From NCBI GenBank assembly GCA_900769995.1, contig CAAGIT010000139.1, positions 1 through 5,700 on the forward strand: a stretch of 5,700 nucleotides of DNA, written 5' to 3'. The translations under genes were made by a program, and so were the position numbers. A model generated the notes under the pieces. That model did not search any database. It saw only the letters and a program-made list of their open reading frames with translations, and was not told where the DNA came from. This stretch comes from an uncultured Oscillospiraceae bacterium. Lineage in GTDB: Bacteria > Bacillota > Clostridia > Oscillospirales > Oscillospiraceae. Below, piece after piece: positions 5,490 through 5,700 of this stretch (its first letter is position 1; each line of letters opens with the position of its first letter).

Positions 5490-5507
5490 AATGAAAACGT
5501 TTACATT
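5490..5507. promoter_or_regulatory. cre-like site (CcpA or another LacI-family regulator)
   Basis: TGAAAACGTTTACA (5492-5505) fits the catabolite-responsive element consensus TGWAANCGNTNWCA at every position. Two further bases on each side keep the symmetry, giving an 18-bp palindrome with a single mismatched pair. It sits about 128 bp upstream of the leftward start and about 146 bp upstream of the rightward start. It overlaps neither main promoter, so which unit it serves is open. Confidence 0.65.
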
Positions 5508-5608
5508 TCAAATGACAAAGCTGCATAGGGGAAACACCTGTGGCAAATCCATATTTATGCGGTGAAAGAAGGAAATAGAACTTTTCTGAAATTTTCTCAA
5601 AAAAGTGC

Positions 5609-5637
5609 TTGACAAAGTGAGAATGACGTGATAATAT
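5609..5637 (+). promoter_or_regulatory. Strong extended -10 promoter facing right
   Basis: A perfect TTGACA (5609-5614) is followed after exactly 17 bases by TAATAT (5632-5637), with TG one base before it (5629-5630) as in extended -10 promoters. The predicted start is near 5644. It drives a gene beyond the right edge, divergent from the transporter operon. The -35 TTGACA and TGTCAA at 5637-5642 are inverted repeats flanking the spacer and -10, which could form an operator. Confidence 0.85.
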
Positions 5638-5643
5638 GTCAAA

Positions 5644-5659
5644 GCTGTCGCGAAACAGC
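5644..5659 (+). other. Small hairpin at the start of the rightward transcript
   Basis: GCTGT (5644-5648) and ACAGC (5655-5659) form a 5-bp stem with a 6-base loop right at the predicted start of the rightward message. It may be a 5' stabilising hairpin or the first stem of a longer leader cut by the window edge. Confidence 0.35.
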
Positions 5660-5700
5660 GGTGTACCTTGTAAATTAAACAACGAGAAACATGAACAAAC

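Larger units (their letters stand above)
5293..5700. other. 408-base intergenic control region
   Basis: No convincing gene lies here. The left part holds the leader and promoter of the leftward transporter operon with candidate operators. The middle (about 5406-5608) holds a cre-like palindrome at 5490-5507 and AT-rich sequence with small stems, for example CATAGG/CCTGTG with one wobble around 5524-5542. The right part holds a strong rightward promoter and the start of its leader. The only open frame of any length on the minus strand (5455-5682) would start with TTG, has no ribosome binding site and resembles no family. ATG at 5691 on the plus strand has no ribosome binding site and cannot be judged from 10 bases. 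Confidence 0.7.

Noticed and set aside
5523..5560. GCATA...TATGC and CATAGG/CCTGTG stems in the intergenic middle, with a GGGGAAAC run recalling pieces of c-di-GMP type riboswitches
   Set aside because: The rest of the conserved riboswitch core is absent and the stems are short and partly wobble-paired, so this is not enough for an RNA element.
5455..5682. 75-codon open frame on the minus strand upstream of the operon
   Set aside because: It has a TTG start without a ribosome binding site, runs through the cre-like site and the divergent promoter, and its Phe/His/Ser-rich composition is typical of translated AT-rich spacer.

Overview
The window holds one complete four-gene ABC transporter operon on the minus strand, a downstream tRNA gene on the same strand, and an intergenic control region at the right end. 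The right end also launches a promoter towards a gene outside the window. The organism looks like a Clostridia-class Firmicute, plausibly a gut or other anaerobic member of the Oscillospiraceae/Ruminococcaceae type. This is inferred from the strong AGGAGG ribosome binding sites, the sigma-A style promoters, a Gram-positive lipoprotein signal, a perfect match to the Firmicute cre consensus, a tRNA with encoded CCA, and the style of the proteins. No gene here fixes the species.

Layout from right to left, in the direction of transcription. A 408-base intergenic region (5293-5700) carries the operon promoter, a perfect 8-bp inverted repeat over its -10 box, a DtxR-like palindrome in the 5' leader, a cre-like site, and an extended -10 promoter facing right. 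Then come a BMP/PnrA-family lipoprotein (4081-5292), a hairpin terminator, a double-domain ATPase of the YufO/NupO type (2431-3975), and two permeases of the YufP/YufQ (NupP/NupQ) type (1343-2434 and 354-1346). The last three genes are joined by 4-base ATGA overlaps. A GC-rich hairpin lacking a U-run follows the last gene. A tRNA-Gly(CCC) with its own promoter and terminator fills 101-212. Bases 1-56 show nothing recognisable.

The gene order (binding protein, ATPase, permease, permease) and the family signatures match the nucleoside importers bmpA-nupABC and nupNOPQ. The lipoprotein would catch a purine or other nucleoside outside the membrane. The two permeases would form the channel, and the single two-domain ATPase would power it. 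The substrate cannot be read from sequence alone.

This is a well-known type of system, not an undescribed one. The points worth a second look are regulatory: several candidate operators cluster around the bmp promoter, no purine riboswitch is visible there, the ATPase start is probably misplaced by an ATG, and a ribosome binding site sits in a hairpin loop at one gene junction.
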